A model generated the notes under the pieces. That model saw only the letters and a program-made list of their open reading frames with translations. It was not told the origin of the DNA and searched no databases. Below, in pieces: positions 21,197-27,951 of a DNA stretch of 32,169 nt. A program made the position numbers and the translations under genes. The number at the start of each line of letters is the position of its first letter. Position 1 is the stretch's first letter. Origin of the DNA: Minisyncoccota bacterium (GTDB lineage: Bacteria > Patescibacteriota > Minisyncoccia > Phycocordibacterales > UBA9973); contig JAGOUR010000003.1 in the NCBI GenBank assembly GCA_018061145.1, positions 1-32,169 of the forward strand, read 5' to 3'.

Positions 21197-23095
21197 ATGG
21201 ATAACAACAAAAAAACATCGAAAAATAAACAACAATTACCGAAATTTGGCCAACAAATCTTTATAGCTATATTTATCTTCGTAGCTATAACCCTAGCCTA
21301 CAGTGCACTCTCAAAACCAGAGATAGAGGTAAAGAAGCTGACTATTGCCGATGTGGCAAGCGGGGTAAATGCGGGCACTATCGAAAAGATCGAGGTATCT
21401 GGTAGTGATGTAAATGTCACATTCAAAGACAAGACAGTGGGCGAGACAAAGAAGGAATTAGAGAATTCAATGTCCGAGACACTGACTCGCTACGGAGTGA
21501 CTCCAGAAAAATTGGCTACTACTCCTATCGAGGTCAAGACCGAGAGTGGGGCTTGGTATTGGATTATGAATCTACTACCATTCATCCTACCAGTTATATT
21601 AATTGGATTCTTCCTATGGATGATGACTCGCCAGGCAAAGGGGCAGGGAATGCAGGCTTTTACTTTTGGACAATCAAAAGCAAGAATCACAAATCCAGAT
21701 GACAAGAAAAATAAAGTCACATTCAAAGATGTAGCCGGTGCAAAGGAGGCAAAGCAAGAGCTCGAAGAAATCGTAGACTTTTTAAAGAACCCAAAAAAGT
21801 TTCTAGATATCGGTGCGCAGATTCCAAAGGGAGTGCTCCTCACAGGACATCCTGGTACAGGAAAGACCTTGCTCGCTCGTGCAGTAGCAGGGGAGGCAGA
21901 GGTGCCATTCTTCCACCTATCTGGATCTGAATTCGTAGAGATGTTCGTCGGAGTCGGAGCAAGTCGTGTGCGTGATCTATTCAAGATGGCCAAGAAGGCT
22001 TCACCATCTATCGTATTTATCGACGAGATAGATGCAGTCGGTCGTGTGCGTGGTACGGGTGTCGGCGGTGGCAATGATGAGCGTGAGCAGACACTCAACC
22101 AAATTCTTGTGGAGATGGATGGATTCGAACCGACAGAAAAGGTGATCGTGATGGCTGCTACAAATAGATCAGACGTCCTCGATCCTGCACTCCTACGCCC
22201 GGGTCGTTTTGACCGACGTGTGACTCTAGACCTACCTGACCGATCTGATCGTGAAGCGATACTCTCTATCCACGCTCGCAAGAAGCCATTTGCAGAAGAT
22301 GTGAATCTAAAGGTGATAGCAGAAAGAACTCCTGGATTCTCTGGCGCAGATTTATACTCACTGATGAATGAATCTGCAATACTCGCTGCTCGTGAAGAGC
22401 GCAAGACTGTAGCACAAAATGATTTGATACGCTCTATTGAAAAGGTGATGATGGGTCCAGAGCGCAAGAGCCACCTCCTCTCAAAAGCTGAAAAAGAAAT
22501 CACTGCATATCATGAGGCAGGTCACGCACTAGTAGCATCAGTCCTCCCATACGCAGATCCAGTTCACAAAGTATCTATAGTTTCTCGTGGACGTGCAGGA
22601 GGATATACATTGAAGCTCCCACTAGAAGACCGCAAGCTACAAAGTAAAAAAGAATTCCTCGATGATATAGCGATGTCACTCGGGGGATATGTAGCCGAGG
22701 AGATGATACTAGGGGATATAACTACTGGCCCTTCAAATGACCTACAAGTCGCAACGAATCTAGCTCGTGCTATGGTCACACGATGGGGTATGAGTGATAG
22801 TATCGGTCCGATAGCTCTCGAGAGTGATGGAGGCAAGACCTTGTTCGGCCGTGGAGTGAATGATAAGGAGTATTCTGAAAAGATGAGCGCGGTGATAGAC
22901 GGCGAAGTGAAAAAGATTATGGATGATTCACTAGAAGTAGCCCGCAAGGTACTATCTGAGAATCGTCACATACTAGATGCTATCGCAAAGAAGCTCATCG
23001 AGGTAGAGACTCTCGAGCAAGATGAATACAACAAGATAATCATCGAGCACGGGATCACTCCAAAGATGAAAGACCCTGAAATAATTAAAGAATAA
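21197..23095 (+). CDS. ftsH: ATP-dependent membrane zinc protease FtsH
   Basis: FtsH degrades damaged membrane proteins and some tagged or regulatory cytosolic proteins. From the ATG at 21197 it is 632 aa: membrane helix at about 20-36, periplasmic domain, second helix about 124-143, AAA+ domain with Walker A GHPGTGKT (217-224; usual form GPPGTGKT), Walker B 'IVFIDEIDA' (272-280), second region of homology '[10 protein letters not shown]', then the zinc motif HEAGH (439-443) with Asp in '[10 protein letters not shown]' further on. A longer frame upstream covers the promoter and is rejected. A GNAT-like gene follows one base after the stop. Confidence 0.97.
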   Translation: MDNNKKTSKNKQQLPKFGQQIFIAIFIFVAITLAYSALSKPEIEVKKLTIADVASGVNAGTIEKIEVSGSDVNVTFKDKTVGETKKELENSMSETLTRYGVTPEKLATTPIEVKTESGAWYWIMNLLPFILPVILIGFFLWMMTRQAKGQGMQAFTFGQSKARITNPDDKKNKVTFKDVAGAKEAKQELEEIVDFLKNPKKFLDIGAQIPKGVLLTGHPGTGKTLLARAVAGEAEVPFFHLSGSEFVEMFVGVGASRVRDLFKMAKKASPSIVFIDEIDAVGRVRGTGVGGGNDEREQTLNQILVEMDGFEPTEKVIVMAATNRSDVLDPALLRPGRFDRRVTLDLPDRSDREAILSIHARKKPFAEDVNLKVIAERTPGFSGADLYSLMNESAILAAREERKTVAQNDLIRSIEKVMMGPERKSHLLSKAEKEITAYHEAGHALVASVLPYADPVHKVSIVSRGRAGGYTLKLPLEDRKLQSKKEFLDDIAMSLGGYVAEEMILGDITTGPSNDLQVATNLARAMVTRWGMSDSIGPIALESDGGKTLFGRGVNDKEYSEKMSAVIDGEVKKIMDDSLEVARKVLSENRHILDAIAKKLIEVETLEQDEYNKIIIEHGITPKMKDPEIIKE

Positions 23096-23096
23096 T

Positions 23097-23603
23097 ATGG
23101 AAAATAAATTTAACAAAAATGAAAATTTAGATTTTAATTTTTCTCCAGTTTTAGATGTTGAAGGGGAGGAAAAGAATATTTCATTGGGTAGTAAATGTAT
23201 TAAGTTAATAAACAAAAACAATAATCAAGAAGTTGGGGTGGTTCAGTTTGATCTGCCCTCAAGTTCTGATATAGAAAAACTAATTGCGAATAAATTTATT
23301 GCTGTTAATTTTGATTTTAAAGGTCAGGATTTAGGCACTCGTCTTTTTGATAGATTATTGGGTGAATCTAAAAATCTTGGTCTCAATGGTGTAAAAACTG
23401 GTAGTTTTGTAGAATTAAATGCTGTAGCTTCTATCTATAAATTATCAAAACAAGGGTATACAGTTATTGTGCATGATGAGGTAAAAGATCTGTATAAACA
23501 ATTCAAGAAAGATTACGACGAAAAGAAGAATTTTGAAGGTAAATTTTCTGTGTCAAAAATGGATGATAGTGTGTTTAAAATTTTAGTTAAAAAAGAAGCG
23601 TAA
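23097..23603 (+). CDS. GNAT-like acetyltransferase-fold protein
   Basis: A 168-aa protein. The middle has a pattern like GNAT motif A: 'FKGQDLGTRLFDRLLGESKN' (about 75-94), compared with the acetyl-CoA loop Q/RxxGxG/A. It is followed by 'VELNAVASIYKLSKQGY', resembling the later GNAT strand-helix (N-x2-A...Y.K.G). The Asp-Leu-Gly version of the loop is less typical than the usual G-x-G/A. The first 40 residues are Asn/Lys-rich. It is tightly linked to ftsH, so co-translated. The substrate is unknown and the assignment rests on these patterns only. Confidence 0.65.
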   Translation: MENKFNKNENLDFNFSPVLDVEGEEKNISLGSKCIKLINKNNNQEVGVVQFDLPSSSDIEKLIANKFIAVNFDFKGQDLGTRLFDRLLGESKNLGLNGVKTGSFVELNAVASIYKLSKQGYTVIVHDEVKDLYKQFKKDYDEKKNFEGKFSVSKMDDSVFKILVKKEA

Positions 23604-23688
23604 TTGCAGTAATTTGAATTTTCGGTTAGTATATTATTATTAATCGAAATACCTACCTTTAGCTGTTTTGGTTAATAAACAGAAGAAT

Positions 23689-23762
23689 CCGTCTGTAGCT
23701 CAGTTGGTTAGAGCACAGAGCTTATACCTCTGGGGTCCTTGGTTCAAATCCAAGCAGACGGA
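23689..23762 (+). tRNA. tRNA-Ile (anticodon UAU)
   Basis: The cloverleaf is complete: acceptor CCGTCTG/CAGACGG, D-arm GCTC...GAGC, anticodon stem CAGAG/CTCTG with loop CTTATAC (23721-23727) so the anticodon is TAT at 23723-23725, and T-arm CTTGG/CCAAG. Discriminator A; CCA is not encoded. UAU reads the isoleucine codon AUA. Most bacteria use a CAU tRNA modified to lysidine instead. A37 fits t6A modification. Confidence 0.93.
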
Positions 23763-23764
23763 CA

Positions 23765-23806
23765 ATAACTAAAACCTCCCAATTGGGAGGTTTTAGTTAT
23801 CCTTTT
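23765..23806 (+). terminator. Terminator of tRNA-Ile
   Basis: A perfect 16-base inverted repeat (23765-23780 with 23785-23800), core AACCTCCC/GGGAGGTT and loop AATT, followed by a T run. Confidence 0.92.
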
Positions 23807-23811
23807 TCTAC

Positions 23812-23867
23812 TTGCAAAAAAATTGCATTTAGTTTATACTCAAATATATTAATATTATTGTATTTAA
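23812..23867 (+). promoter_or_regulatory. Promoter and candidate operator of the ZIP gene
   Basis: TTGCAA (23812-23817), 17-base spacer, TATACT (23835-23840). Between the -10 and the ATG at 23871 lies an AT-rich inverted-repeat stretch (AAATA...TATTT, with AATATATTAATATT inside). Its position fits a Fur/Zur box for the regulator encoded downstream; the match is loose. Confidence 0.5.
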
Positions 23868-23870
23868 ATT

Positions 23871-24608
23871 ATGAGTATTTTATTTATCCAATTGTTCCTC
23901 GCTGGTATATTACCCGCATTATTAGTTTTCTTTTTACCAAAGAATCCATCTTTTTTTCAAAAAGATTGGGTTCGGGGTTTTGCCATAGGTGTCTATCTAG
24001 CACTTATTGTCCTCCTCGTCCGTGAATCATTGGCGGACTCTGGATTGCAGGGGACTATCACTTGGTATGGGGCTGGATTACTAGGGAGCTTCTTTATCGG
24101 ACTATTCGTAAAAGAATTCCACCATCACCACTCTGAATCAGAATCAAAGCACATACATAATAAAACAAGTACAATAAGAATTTTTATCTCTGACCTATTT
24201 CACAATGCTGTAGATGGTATTGCAGTTTCAGCTGGGGGATTTGTCGCAATGTTTGGGATATTGGGTCATCAGACTATTCAGCAATTCGGCCAACAGGTAC
24301 TCCTAGTAGAGAGCGGGGTAAAGCCAATTCGTGCTCTGTTTATATCTATTATCATATCTCTTTCTATTTTCACCACTTTGTTTATAGGAGACTTTGGTGA
24401 AGTAGTGGAGCCAATACTGATAGCCGTATCTGCAGGTATAGTATCATGGAAAGTTTTTCAAGATTTATCTCATGCTAAATATACAAAGAATTATATTTTA
24501 GGATTTCTTCTTGGTGCATTTTTATTGACTATGTCATTGGTACTCGTGCCTCATACTCATGGGGGTGAGGATGATCACCATGATGAATCCCAGGTGGTTA
24601 TAGGGTAG
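23871..24608 (+). CDS. ZIP-family metal transporter
   Basis: ZIP proteins carry zinc, iron or manganese into the cytoplasm. The 245-aa protein has about seven to eight membrane helices, the ZIP metal motif 'DLFHNAVDGIAV' (HNxxDG) near 110-120, and a His-rich loop 'HHHHSESESKHIH' between helices 3 and 4, with a His tail at the end ('HTHGGEDDHHDE'). The second metal-site helix carries 'DLSHAK' rather than the typical HExPH form, so the binuclear site may be altered. A Fur-family repressor gene follows 37 bases downstream. Zinc is the most likely substrate, inferred. Confidence 0.85.
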   Translation: MSILFIQLFLAGILPALLVFFLPKNPSFFQKDWVRGFAIGVYLALIVLLVRESLADSGLQGTITWYGAGLLGSFFIGLFVKEFHHHHSESESKHIHNKTSTIRIFISDLFHNAVDGIAVSAGGFVAMFGILGHQTIQQFGQQVLLVESGVKPIRALFISIIISLSIFTTLFIGDFGEVVEPILIAVSAGIVSWKVFQDLSHAKYTKNYILGFLLGAFLLTMSLVLVPHTHGGEDDHHDESQVVIG

Positions 24609-24633
24609 GCTCCCTGTATTTTCCTGTTTGTTG

Positions 24634-24639
24634 TATAAT
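24634..24639 (+). promoter_or_regulatory. -10 element of the Fur-family gene
   Basis: TATAAT, with the ATG at 24646 exactly 6 bases downstream. No clear -35. It lets the regulator be made separately from the ZIP gene. Confidence 0.55.
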
Positions 24640-24645
24640 TAGAAA

Positions 24646-25071
24646 ATGAATTTGGAAGAATTAAAGAATATTTTAAGAGATAAAAATCTAAAAGCCACAG
24701 ATCAGAGGCTTGAGTTATTTAGTATTTTTCATGCTTTTCATCAGCCTCTGACGATAAAAGATATTGCTGGTAAGATAAAATCATCAAATGCCCACGAAGT
24801 GACACTGTATCGCATCGTGTCATCTTTTAAAGAAGCAGGATTGGTGCGACAGGTAGACCTTCAGGATTCTGTTCCTTATTTTGAGCTAGTAGATGAAAAG
24901 CATGACCATCATCATATCGTATGCACTTCATGTAAAAAAGTCTCGGATTTCGTAGGTTGCGGGTCTAGTGATTTGATAAAGAAGGCCCTGTCTCAGGCCA
25001 AAGATTTTGCGTCGATAAACAGTCATTCATTTGAATTATTTGGTCTATGCAAAAAATGCTCAAAAGCTTAA
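24646..25071 (+). CDS. Fur/Zur-family metal-responsive regulator
   Basis: A DNA-binding repressor controlled by zinc or iron. The 141-aa protein has the winged-helix N-domain ('KATDQRLELFSIF', 'HEVTLYRIVSSFKEAGLV'), and a dimerisation domain with 'HDHHHIVCTSCKKV' (CxxC plus His-rich metal motif) and a terminal 'CKKC'. These two CxxC pairs form the structural zinc site of Fur/Zur proteins. Its place between a ZIP importer and a YibE/F protein favours a Zur role. The last 25 bases overlap the next gene. Confidence 0.9.
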   Translation: MNLEELKNILRDKNLKATDQRLELFSIFHAFHQPLTIKDIAGKIKSSNAHEVTLYRIVSSFKEAGLVRQVDLQDSVPYFELVDEKHDHHHIVCTSCKKVSDFVGCGSSDLIKKALSQAKDFASINSHSFELFGLCKKCSKA

Positions 25072-26198
25072 AAAATATTTTTATTATATTTCTGATTTCT
25101 TTTTCTCTATCTCCAGTACTAGTGAGTGGTGCTACTATTCAGTCGGACAAAGAGGAGATACTAAAAGCTAAAGTTCTAGAGATCATGTCTAGTGGCAAGA
25201 CTGTATTGCCGGGCCTGGATGAGGAGTCTGATTCTCAGAGGATAAGAGCTCGTATCTACGAAGAGGACGGTACAGAGAATGACGTAATATTTGAGAATGA
25301 TTATCTTCAGTTAGAAGAAGGAGAAAAATTTTATGCTCGTAAAATAACTAGATATGATAGTGGAAAAATTATCTATGCTGTGTCGGATGTGAATCGTATG
25401 CCATACATAATATTTTTTACTGCCTTGTTTGTTGTTCTAACTGTGATATTTGGCGGATGGCAGGGTATACGTGGTCTGCTCTCTCTGATTGGTGGATTGC
25501 TATTAATTTTTTATATTCTTATCCCAGAGATAGTGGCGGGGTCTTCACCATTCCTAGTCAGCTCTGTGGTGGCGTCGCTCATCATCGTAGTCGGATCATA
25601 TGTGACACACGGATTCAATCGTACTACTTCAAGTGCGGTTCTCGGGATGATCGTCACAGTATTGATAACCGGAGTACTAGCCTATATAGCAGTGCATGTC
25701 GCTAGTCTATCTGGTATGGATTCTGACGAGGCTACGTATCTAGCTTTAAATACTAGGGGTACACTCAATCTGCAGGGTTTACTACTGAGTGGAATTATTA
25801 TCGGACTACTCGGAGTACTATATGATAGTGCGATAGGCCAAGCTGTGTCTGTAGAGGAACTATGGAGGGCTGACCCAAAATTATCAAAATCATATGTATT
25901 TGCTAGATCTCTACGTATTGGACGGGAGCATATCGGGGCACTAGTGAATACTCTAGCTATTGCCTACGTAGGAGTAGCACTACCTCTACTCGTACTTTTT
26001 TCTTTTCCAAATTTCGGTTCATCTATATCATTGATCAATCGCGAGATGTTTGCATCAGAGATAATCCGCACCCTCATAGGTTCTATAGGTTTGATACTGG
26101 CTATACCTATCACTACATTTATATCTGTATGGATGCTACATGGCCGAACATTCAAGGGTCAAACTGGCCACTCTCATTCTCATGGGCATAGCCACTAA
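25047..26198 (+). CDS. YibE/F-family membrane protein
   Basis: A 383-aa protein with a signal-like N-terminus ('IFIIFLISFSLSPVLVSGA', about 11-29), an extracytoplasmic segment of about 90 residues, and then seven to eight membrane helices. The membrane part carries YibE/F-family features: 'GGWQGIRGLLSL', 'VTHGFNRTTSSAVLG', 'GLLGVLYDSAIGQAVSVEEL', 'GREHIGALVNTLAIAYVG'. The end is His-rich ('HSHSHGHSH'), which suggests metal binding. The family's function is not firmly known. The ATG overlaps the end of the Fur gene by 25 bases, so translation is coupled; a second ATG at 25056 is possible. Confidence 0.88.
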   Translation: MQKMLKSLKNIFIIFLISFSLSPVLVSGATIQSDKEEILKAKVLEIMSSGKTVLPGLDEESDSQRIRARIYEEDGTENDVIFENDYLQLEEGEKFYARKITRYDSGKIIYAVSDVNRMPYIIFFTALFVVLTVIFGGWQGIRGLLSLIGGLLLIFYILIPEIVAGSSPFLVSSVVASLIIVVGSYVTHGFNRTTSSAVLGMIVTVLITGVLAYIAVHVASLSGMDSDEATYLALNTRGTLNLQGLLLSGIIIGLLGVLYDSAIGQAVSVEELWRADPKLSKSYVFARSLRIGREHIGALVNTLAIAYVGVALPLLVLFSFPNFGSSISLINREMFASEIIRTLIGSIGLILAIPITTFISVWMLHGRTFKGQTGHSHSHGHSH

Positions 26199-26222
26199 TG
26201 AAATAAAATCCACTTTAAGTTG

Positions 26223-26228
26223 TAATAT
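26223..26228 (+). promoter_or_regulatory. -10 element of the ECF sigma gene
   Basis: TAATAT, with the ATG at 26235 exactly 6 bases after it. A weak -35 (TGAAAT) lies 18 bases upstream. Confidence 0.4.
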
Positions 26229-26234
26229 ATATTA

Positions 26235-26807
26235 ATGATACATTCTGATAAAACAGATGAGCAGATCGTCCTACTAGTAAAAGCAGGGGATATTGAGAGT
26301 TTCCGAGAGCTGGTAGATAGATACGAAGCCAAACTCAAAAGGTATTCTCGTAAATTCCTATTCGATAGATCAGATACAGATGATCTTGTACAAGACGTAT
26401 TCATAAAAGCTTATACAAATATTCAAAGTTTTGATAATAGCAAGATTTTTTCCCCGTGGATATATCGTATAGCCCACAATGAATTTGTGAACGCTCTAAA
26501 GAAAAAGCTTTCTTCTCGTATATTTTCTCTTGATCTGGATACATTCTTTCCACAGCCTGTAGCCCGCGAGACAGCAGATGATTTTTCGGAAAAAGAATTC
26601 ACTTCTAAATTACTAGATAAGCACCTCAAAGAAATTGATCCGAAATACAGAGAACCGATGATATTGTATTTCTTTGAAGATATGGACTATCGGGAGATAT
26701 CTCAAGTGCTCGAGATCCCGGTGTCCACGGTAGGGGTACGTATAAAAAGAGGGAAAGATAAACTAAGGGAAATATTAAAAGATAATAATTTTGTATATGA
26801 AAAATAA
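26235..26807 (+). CDS. ECF-type RNA polymerase sigma factor
   Basis: A 190-aa sigma-70-family factor of the extracytoplasmic-function type. Region 2 is at about 25-95 ('RELVDRYEAKLKRYSRKF', 'DTDDLVQDVFIKAY', 'PWIYRIAHNEFVN'), and region 4 at about 130-180 ('EIDPKYREPMILYFFEDMDY' start, then 'REISQVLEIPVSTVGVRIKRG'). Regions 1 and 3 are missing, as expected. The following membrane protein gene starts one base after the stop, a typical sigma/anti-sigma arrangement. It probably controls an envelope-stress or signal response, including the secreted protein downstream. Confidence 0.93.
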   Translation: MIHSDKTDEQIVLLVKAGDIESFRELVDRYEAKLKRYSRKFLFDRSDTDDLVQDVFIKAYTNIQSFDNSKIFSPWIYRIAHNEFVNALKKKLSSRIFSLDLDTFFPQPVARETADDFSEKEFTSKLLDKHLKEIDPKYREPMILYFFEDMDYREISQVLEIPVSTVGVRIKRGKDKLREILKDNNFVYEK

Positions 26808-26808
26808 T

Positions 26809-27354
26809 ATGGAACACAAATCAATACAAGAGAATATAATCGAATCAATAAAATCTGGCAAGATACACATGAAGCCACGATGGTATTTTATGCTGAAGAT
26901 TGTTTTAAATATATTGCTCGTGAGTGTGGTGTTCTTTGCGACCGTATACTTGCTTAGTTTTATCGGCCTTGTTTTGCATGAAAAAGATTTATTTAATCTA
27001 TTTGATTTGAGCCCACGGGGGATGAAGATGCTCATGACATCTATCCCATGGATTATAGTGATGTTATCTATAACACTTGTCATGGTGCTGTATGTACTAG
27101 TCAAAGATCATGCTTTTGTTTATAAAAAACCATTGGCTTATATTTTATTTGGCTTAATAAGTTTAGTTGTACTAATTGGTTTTGTGGTGCATATGTTTGA
27201 TGTGAATTTTCGGCTGGCTCGTATTGGAGAGGATAGACGTCCACCGGTGATAGGTCCTATGCATAAATACTATCGTGGAGAGATAAAAGAGAAAAAGAAA
27301 ATAGAGAAATTTGACAGGAGAATGGAAAAAATGCCAAGAGCAGTAATTGAATAA
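26809..27354 (+). CDS. Membrane protein, probable anti-sigma factor
   Basis: A 181-aa protein with a short cytoplasmic N-terminus ('HKSIQENIIESIKSGKIHMKPRW'-like charged helix, about 1-30) and three membrane helices (about 29-55, 73-100 and 108-132). A basic tail of about 45 residues follows. There is no recognised anti-sigma zinc motif (HxxxCxxC), so the assignment rests on position: it follows an ECF sigma gene by one base. The ATG at 26809 was chosen because the TAATATG form is used at several other tight junctions here; an ATG at 26797 would overlap the sigma gene. Confidence 0.7.
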   Translation: MEHKSIQENIIESIKSGKIHMKPRWYFMLKIVLNILLVSVVFFATVYLLSFIGLVLHEKDLFNLFDLSPRGMKMLMTSIPWIIVMLSITLVMVLYVLVKDHAFVYKKPLAYILFGLISLVVLIGFVVHMFDVNFRLARIGEDRRPPVIGPMHKYYRGEIKEKKKIEKFDRRMEKMPRAVIE

Positions 27355-27357
27355 TTT

Positions 27358-27416
27358 TTGAAATATTTTGTATTTAGCATTGTAATAATAGATGTACGAA
27401 AGATATCATCGTACAT
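27358..27416 (+). promoter_or_regulatory. Promoter and 5' hairpin of the secreted-protein gene
   Basis: TTGAAA (27358-27363), 17-base spacer, TGTAAT (27381-27386). Then a perfect hairpin at the predicted RNA 5' end, ATGTACGA (27392-27399) / TCGTACAT (27409-27416). The hairpin may protect the mRNA from decay. Whether this promoter belongs to the ECF sigma factor cannot be told. Confidence 0.5.
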
Positions 27417-27441
27417 TAATAGTAATAATAAATATAAAATT

Positions 27442-27900
27442 ATGAATAAAAAGAAAATACTAGGTTATAGTGTGTCTGCTTTGGCTTTGGCTATGCTACT
27501 CTCTGCTGGTAGTGCATCTGCATTCGGCGGGGGAATGGGTGGATTCAACAAGAATCTCACACCAGACCAGATAGCTACAAATCATTCTACTATGTTTGCC
27601 GAGCATGCGACACTGATCGGTGCTACAGCAGATGAAGTAAAAGATGCATGGGCAAAGGGGATTTCATTTATTGAACTAGCAAAGACAAAAGGCATAACAG
27701 AGGAGGCTCTAAAGGCCAAGATGCAAGCAACTCAGGCTACAAAGATGAAGGAACAGCTCCAGGCACTAGTATCAAAGGGTGTGATCACTCAAGCTCAGGC
27801 AGATACTAGACTATCTACTATGCAGAAAAAAATGACAGAGATGAAAGACAAGAAGGGCAAGGGTAAGCAAGGAAAAGGAAAAGGTTTTATGCATTTCTAA
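27442..27900 (+). CDS. Small secreted helical protein
   Basis: The ATG at 27442 gives 152 aa with a clear signal peptide: basic 'MNKKKI', hydrophobic 'VSALALAMLLSAG', and the cleavage motif 'SASA' followed by 'FGGG' (about residue 27). A longer frame upstream has no signal peptide and is rejected. The mature part is helical: 'NLTPDQIATNH', 'DEVKDAWAKGISFIELAKTKGI', 'QLQALVSKGVITQAQADTRL', then a Lys/Gly-rich end. Its 'G(I/V)T.(E/Q)(A/Q)' repeats resemble DUF2680-type secreted proteins. Function unknown. Lying after the sigma/anti-sigma pair, it may be the regulon's output. Confidence 0.85.
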   Translation: MNKKKILGYSVSALALAMLLSAGSASAFGGGMGGFNKNLTPDQIATNHSTMFAEHATLIGATADEVKDAWAKGISFIELAKTKGITEEALKAKMQATQATKMKEQLQALVSKGVITQAQADTRLSTMQKKMTEMKDKKGKGKQGKGKGFMHF

Positions 27901-27915
27901 AAAAATAACTCTATC

Positions 27916-27951
27916 AATAAAACACCCCGACCTAGGTCGAGGTGTTTTATT
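27916..27951. terminator. Bidirectional terminator between the secreted-protein gene and recG
   Basis: An inverted repeat of about 15 bases per arm (AAAACACC-x-CGACC / GGTCG-x-GGTGTTTT), one C-A mismatch, with A/T runs at both ends. It ends one base before the recG stop. Confidence 0.9.

Noticed and set aside
21490-22947. Long Ser/Arg-rich minus-strand frames within ftsH
   Set aside because: Composition is typical of the reverse complement of a real gene; FtsH motifs are complete on the other strand.
23689-23762. tRNA with another anticodon (shifted loop reading, e.g. Tyr or Met)
   Set aside because: The 5-base anticodon stem CAGAG/CTCTG fixes a 7-base loop, which puts TAT at positions 34-36.
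27358-27441. Longer start of the secreted-protein gene at 27358
   Set aside because: It covers the promoter and leader hairpin and destroys the signal peptide that begins at 27442.
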